From Phoronis australis (Eukaryota; Phoronida; Phoronidae): DNA of 24,925 nucleotides. Of the stretch, positions 21,077 to 24,925 are shown piece after piece. Position numbers and translations under genes: made by a program. How positions within the stretch are numbered: position 1 is the stretch's first letter; each line of letters begins with the position of its first letter. The notes below the pieces were generated by a model that worked only from the letters and a program-made list of their open reading frames with translations, was not told where the DNA came from and ran no database searches. The stretch spans positions 60,587 through 85,511 of the forward strand of contig NMRA01000696.1 of the NCBI GenBank assembly GCA_002633005.1, read 5' to 3'.

Positions 21077-23462
21077 GCAACCCTTTTGTCAATTAGTCAA
21101 GGTCACATTGTGAGCATTCTGAATACAAATTTAGTTCTAGGACATCTCCCCTGATGTTTTTCAAGCAGAAACAGTCACATTGTGGCTAGCCAAATCCTGC
21201 CCTGAATTAGATTCTACCTATAAACATGAACTGAAACCATGGTTTTCAAAGTTATCTCTGCATGGGGCTTTAAGACTAAACTGAAGCAATTCATGTTGCC
21301 TGGTAGTCTTTTAGTACTCTGACATCTTTTGTAGTCTGTACATACAGAAGATATTGCATACAAGTAAGTACAAATAGTGCTGGAGACGGAGTGGAACAAC
21401 ATAAACAATAAGTAGCAGTCAGTTGGAGCACACCCAATGTCAAGAACCTATCTGGCATGTCACAAGTCACTAGACACTAGAGCAATTTAATTCACTCAGT
21501 TGGTCTAGGTCATGTTGATGCTGTGCTGAACAGGCTTCTTATCACAAAATGTTATCGCACAATTCTCTCCCACTATTGCCTCTTGAAAATAACTTAGTGC
21601 ACTATCCATAAATAAAGCACTGCAACCCTGATGAACTGATAAAAGAATTATTACAATAACATCAAAATTCAAATAATGTATATAAAATTATGATGAAACA
21701 AAACGCATTTCGTAACATCGTAATATATAGCATAAGATTATTTCTTGATTCACTCTCTGTTACTGAAGCAAATAAAAGAAAAAAGTACTTTGGAAAGGTC
21801 ACAGGAGATAAAAAACAGTAGAACAGGGTATATGTTGATATAGGAATTTGTCTGCAATATATCGTTGCACAGCTTTGAAAATGAGTAACGCAGGAGTTTA
21901 AAATTAGTAATGTAGAGAAATATCAGCAGATATTTGACAAATGATCAAACCAATTTTGACGAATAACAGGTTCATCAACTTGCAATTTTGGACCTTAGGT
22001 CCCACTGTGAGTTGGGTATCACAGAGACTTGTCTGTAGATTGTATTGCAGGTCCATCATCAGCCAGTGACCTTTACCATTCATTCTTGTAAGTTGTTTAT
22101 ATTTGAATAATAACTGTAAACTGAATTAGGGATCCTGCATGCATTTTAAACTGGCGAAATGAAGGTGTTACTTAACTTGTTTATCTCAAAGGATTAGCCA
22201 GGTTTGGGACGCTATATGCTTACTAGTCAATTATCAATTAACTGTACATAGGTAACAAAGTGAAAACACTATCAATCAAGTCAGAAAATGGCCACCCACA
22301 CTTCACAGGGGTATTCACTCTTCCAAAACAACAATATCCACTGCATATCTTTTGCTTAAATCACAATTGGGTGCATTACAACACTTCCTAAGGGGCATAC
22401 TGCTTCAGCAGCTGATACTAACATGACGACACCGTACAACCAGCAAAATTTATGAGCCACATTTGAAGGAAAAACAACCTGTCACAAATCAATTCCAATG
22501 CATTTTTTGAGCCAAGAACAACATTATACAGATTTCGTAACGGAAAGTGGTCTAAATAAAATGACTTTTGACCAAGAGAGTGTTATTGTCCCTTAAACAT
22601 GTGTTCAATAATAAAGACAACCAAAACATACCAATTCAAAATCCCCAGGCTTGCTGAGCCAATGTCAGCTGTTCCCAAACCACTGTGACAAGATGTATTA
22701 ATCATTGCATTAGCTACAGGCTGGATGACCTTAACAAAATTAGTGCTTGAAAATAAATCAATACTTTTTAACTGATTGTAAACAAGATGATTGAATTTTA
22801 AGCTGATGATGACACAAATTCACCCTTGAGTAATTTAAGGCAGTGTACAAATGAGAATAGACTTCACACTTAGGAAAAATTTGTATCTAATATCTGTGGT
22901 GGCTGTTTCCAGACCAACAGATATCAAGTTAAGATAGGACCAGGATTGTGACTCAATGAAAAAGCCAGAAGACTTAACAATACAAATCAATCCTTACCTA
23001 CTTTTGGGAATCTGGGCATCTGCTCAACACACACAATACAATAACAAGAAAGTACCTAGACAGTCTCGGTCGATTAATTTTGGACAAAGAATTATATCCA
23101 TAATGTATCAAAGAAAAATAGCCTACCCAAGACTTCTTTATCAGAACTTTTAAGAAGATCTTTGGTATTTGTAAATAAATTTAAGCATCAAGACCACCTT
23201 CTGAGATAACACAGAAGTCTCAAAAGTTGTGTAATGCTACAGGCCAAGTTGAAATAAGTGCACAAACAATAAGACCTTCACCTATTGACAGTCACCTTGT
23301 GATAAGTTGATTGTGAAAACAATATTATGCATTATACAAACAAAATGCTTCAGCTAAACAGAGGGAACAAGGCCTTGTCTCACCCTACTAATTACCAGTA
23401 GCCATGTAGCTATATTCAGCCCATATGGTGGATCTACATACACCTGAATATAATTAACTCAC

Positions 23463-23619
23463 CTTGTAACATACACCTGTATGCAGTGTCAGCGATAGCA
23501 AACACATGTGGTGGAACTTCATGCCTTCTCTTGCCTTTGTACATCTCAATGACACGGTCTGTATAGATAGGTAGCCTCTTGTATGGGTTGACGACCACAC
23601 AGAACAAGCCAGAGTAGGT
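23463..23619 (-). CDS. Non-muscle myosin II heavy chain, exon with [14 protein letters not shown] (first exon of the gene in this window)
   Basis: This exon codes for the part of the myosin II motor domain just before the P-loop, part of the actin-activated ATPase of the cytoplasmic motor. On the minus strand it reads [19 protein letters not shown], then [19 protein letters not shown], then [18 protein letters not shown] and the MYKGK..HE.PPH..A..D.AYR pattern are hallmarks of class II myosins. It starts in phase 0 after an AG at 23620-23621 and ends in phase 1 (CAA G) before GTGAGT at 23457-23462. The length is 157 nt, which is the size I recall for the equivalent vertebrate MYH9/MYH10 exon. 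No start codon is present: the preceding exon, expected to end in ...SGLIY, is not found up to 24925. The last G completes the Asp of the next microexon. A muscle-type myosin is less likely because the later exons carry non-muscle signatures. Confidence 0.96.
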
Positions 23620-23677
23620 CTATAATTAAACAAATTCACATTTGCTAAAAACTACATTGGGATTTCTATAGGTATAA

Positions 23678-23931
23678 CAGTGTTTCCCCTGGGTTTTGCA
23701 AGGAGCGCGGTGGTGAATGGCCAAAACGGGGTGGAATGGCCAAAACGGAGTGCAAAAAGCCCGTTGCCGCACGAGAATATGAAAAATGGGATCCCCCTAT
23801 TAGCTGGGTTTCGAAAGGAGCGTGGTGGTGAATGCTCAACGCGGATGCGGAATCTGGCACCACATGCGAGCATGGGATGAAGTGAGATCCGTGGCGGGCC
23901 GCCCAGAAGTTTACACTCAGGAGAAACCCTG
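23678..23931. mobile_element. 254-bp hAT-like non-autonomous element just upstream of the 157-nt exon
   Basis: The left end CAGTGTTTCCCCTG and the right end (reverse complement CAGGGTTTCTCCTG) match at 12 of 14 positions and follow the CA(G)...(C)TG pattern typical of hAT ends. GTATAA flanks both sides (23672-23677 and 23932-23937), consistent with a target duplication, though hAT elements usually make 8 bp. The interior is GC-rich compared with the intron and contains an internal repeat: AAGGAGCG(C/T)GGTGGTGAATG at about 23700 and 23816. No transposase is encoded; overlapping short open frames are by-products. It ends 58 bp from the exon acceptor, leaving the pyrimidine tract intact. Confidence 0.7.
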
Positions 23932-23937
23932 GTATAA

Positions 23938-24925
23938 GATGTTAACATTTTTTAAATTCATTTGCAAGTTCAGATATTGAAAAGAAGTTCAGACACACCC
24001 TCAACCAAAATGTAGATCTGCAAACTAGTGCCTCTTTGATCAAAGTGGTTGGACAGTCAGCAAACCCCAAATTCAAGCAATAAAAGAAGGAGCCACCAAA
24101 AGAATGTGTTTTACATCAATTCTGCTTACGTAGTTCCATTCCATAGCAGCATGTTCAATTCTTTTACCAAACACAAACTGCAGGAGAAGGTGCTAAAATT
24201 AAACTGGCGTCAACGAGTCACAACTGAGTGGCCCGCAGTTCACTCTAGGCACATCACCTGGCCTTATCTTTTAGTGTCAATACAACACCAAACAATGATG
24301 CAAAACCTTGTGGATATGCTGAATTTTTCAACTAAGAGTTGTTTTGACGAACACCTTTCGGTACTGATTTCCTTGTAATTTGAAAGGACTAGTACGTCTG
24401 AAGGTTTGATTGGCAGCGAATTTTCCAGCCAGACTGCGGAAACTCTGTTTCTGTGGCGGTAAATGGTAGACCAGGTTTTAAGTGATAGAAGACGATCATC
24501 GCAGTGTATTGCAATTTTGAGTTAACAAATTGTTCAAAAATGTAAATCTTCCCTCACTGACCGTTTGGGACCCGATTAGCAAGTGACTTGGATCAAGATT
24601 CCAAAAATGGGATTTCATAATGTGCTTTCAGGCCCTCGCTCACCAGAGTTTTAAGGTGATATATGCCTCCTGTGAGGAAATTTTTTGGTTGAAGCTAAAA
24701 CAGAAAAGGTTACACTACATCTGGTTGCCTTCCTTTTTTTTGAATGCTTCTACAGGTGATACATCGCTGACAAAAAATGAGAAGTTTTGAAATCAAACCA
24801 TTCTGGTGTGTGATACCTATGGGATATATGGCTGATACTGCCAAACTATGCCCGAGTGGCTTTATGTAACGTCTTGTCTACACACAGCATACCCTAGAAC
24901 AACTTGCACTAGTACAACTTACCCC
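23938..24925. other. Upstream intron sequence, no feature recognised
   Basis: I looked here on the minus strand for the first coding exon of the myosin (SH3-like domain and ...SGLIY before a GT) and did not find it. The plus strand is open for 109 codons at 24049-24378 without any recognisable motif. At the edge, the minus strand reads GGGGTAAGTTG, a good donor-like sequence. A GGG end does not fit the expected TAC of ...LIY, so it could be a 5' non-coding exon or chance. Confidence 0.5.

Larger units (their letters stand above)
14831..23462 (-). other. 8.6-kb intron between the 157-nt exon and the 28-nt microexon
   Basis: Bounded by GTGAGT (23462-23457) and CAG (14831-14833). Contains a 40-bp repeat (15909-16023), foldback clusters (17875-18275 and 20071-20490) and small hairpins. 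The stretches 14840-15900, 16030-17870, 18300-20060 and 20500-23450 contain no gene, RNA or transposon I can support; open frames there are short and motif-free. Confidence 0.85.

Noticed and set aside
24049-24378. 109-codon plus-strand open frame
   Set aside because: No recognisable motif, Kozak context or splice partner; compatible with chance in this composition.
24923-24925. End of an upstream myosin exon at the window edge (GGG before GTAAGT, minus strand)
   Set aside because: The exon before TYSGLF should end in ...LIY (TAC or TAT), so GGG does not fit; only three bases are visible.

Overview
The window is intronic and exonic DNA of an animal (metazoan) nuclear genome. It is AT-rich, with long introns, many minisatellites and several small DNA transposons. 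The base at 13381 is an N, so this is assembled draft sequence. The only host gene I can support is a non-muscle/smooth-type myosin II heavy chain on the minus strand. It is related to vertebrate MYH9/MYH10/MYH11 and fly zipper. The GATP motif in exon 23 kDa-region code and the single-exon arrangement suggest an invertebrate, but I cannot name the species.

The gene reads from high to low coordinates and covers only the N-terminal half of the motor domain. Exons, in transcription order: 23463-23619 ([14 protein letters not shown]..., 157 nt), 14803-14830 (DREDQSILCT, a 28-nt microexon), 7858-7981 (P-loop GESGAGKT plus the start of loop 1), 4028-4054 (a predicted 27-nt in-frame microexon, QQHKDHLNY, falling in loop 1), 2711-2803 (GELEQQLL...NDNSSRF, start of switch I), 2325-2487 (GKFIRINFD...GATPPMK) and 1132-1275 (...YRFMSNG...MGMNDEERN). 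All junctions have AG/GT borders and compatible phases. The first coding exon (SH3-like domain, start codon) lies beyond 24925, and the rest of the motor, neck and coiled-coil tail lie before position 1.

The introns hold the other structure. 1-2300: three short minisatellites. 4.4-7.7 kb, between the P-loop exon and the predicted loop-1 microexon: ten near-identical 41-bp units, a 31-bp repeat, a CA-type microsatellite and a 26-bp array with a seven-unit higher-order period. 8.7-8.8 kb: a 130-bp element with 30-bp perfect inverted ends and a hammerhead-like core. 9.46-9.58 kb: a 20-bp array. 10.3 kb: a tRNA-like SINE head. 10.57-11.67 kb: a pogo-type element with TA target duplication and a decayed DDE transposase. 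12.9-14.3 kb: a second TA-flanked element with 26-bp inverted ends and subterminal repeats. 15.9 kb: a 40-bp repeat. 17.9-18.3 and 20.1-20.5 kb: foldback-like repeats. 23.68-23.93 kb: a small hAT-like element just upstream of the 157-nt exon.

The most interesting item is the 27-nt microexon at 4028-4054. It would lengthen loop 1, the surface loop next to the ATP pocket that vertebrate MYH10 and MYH11 also vary by splicing of small exons.
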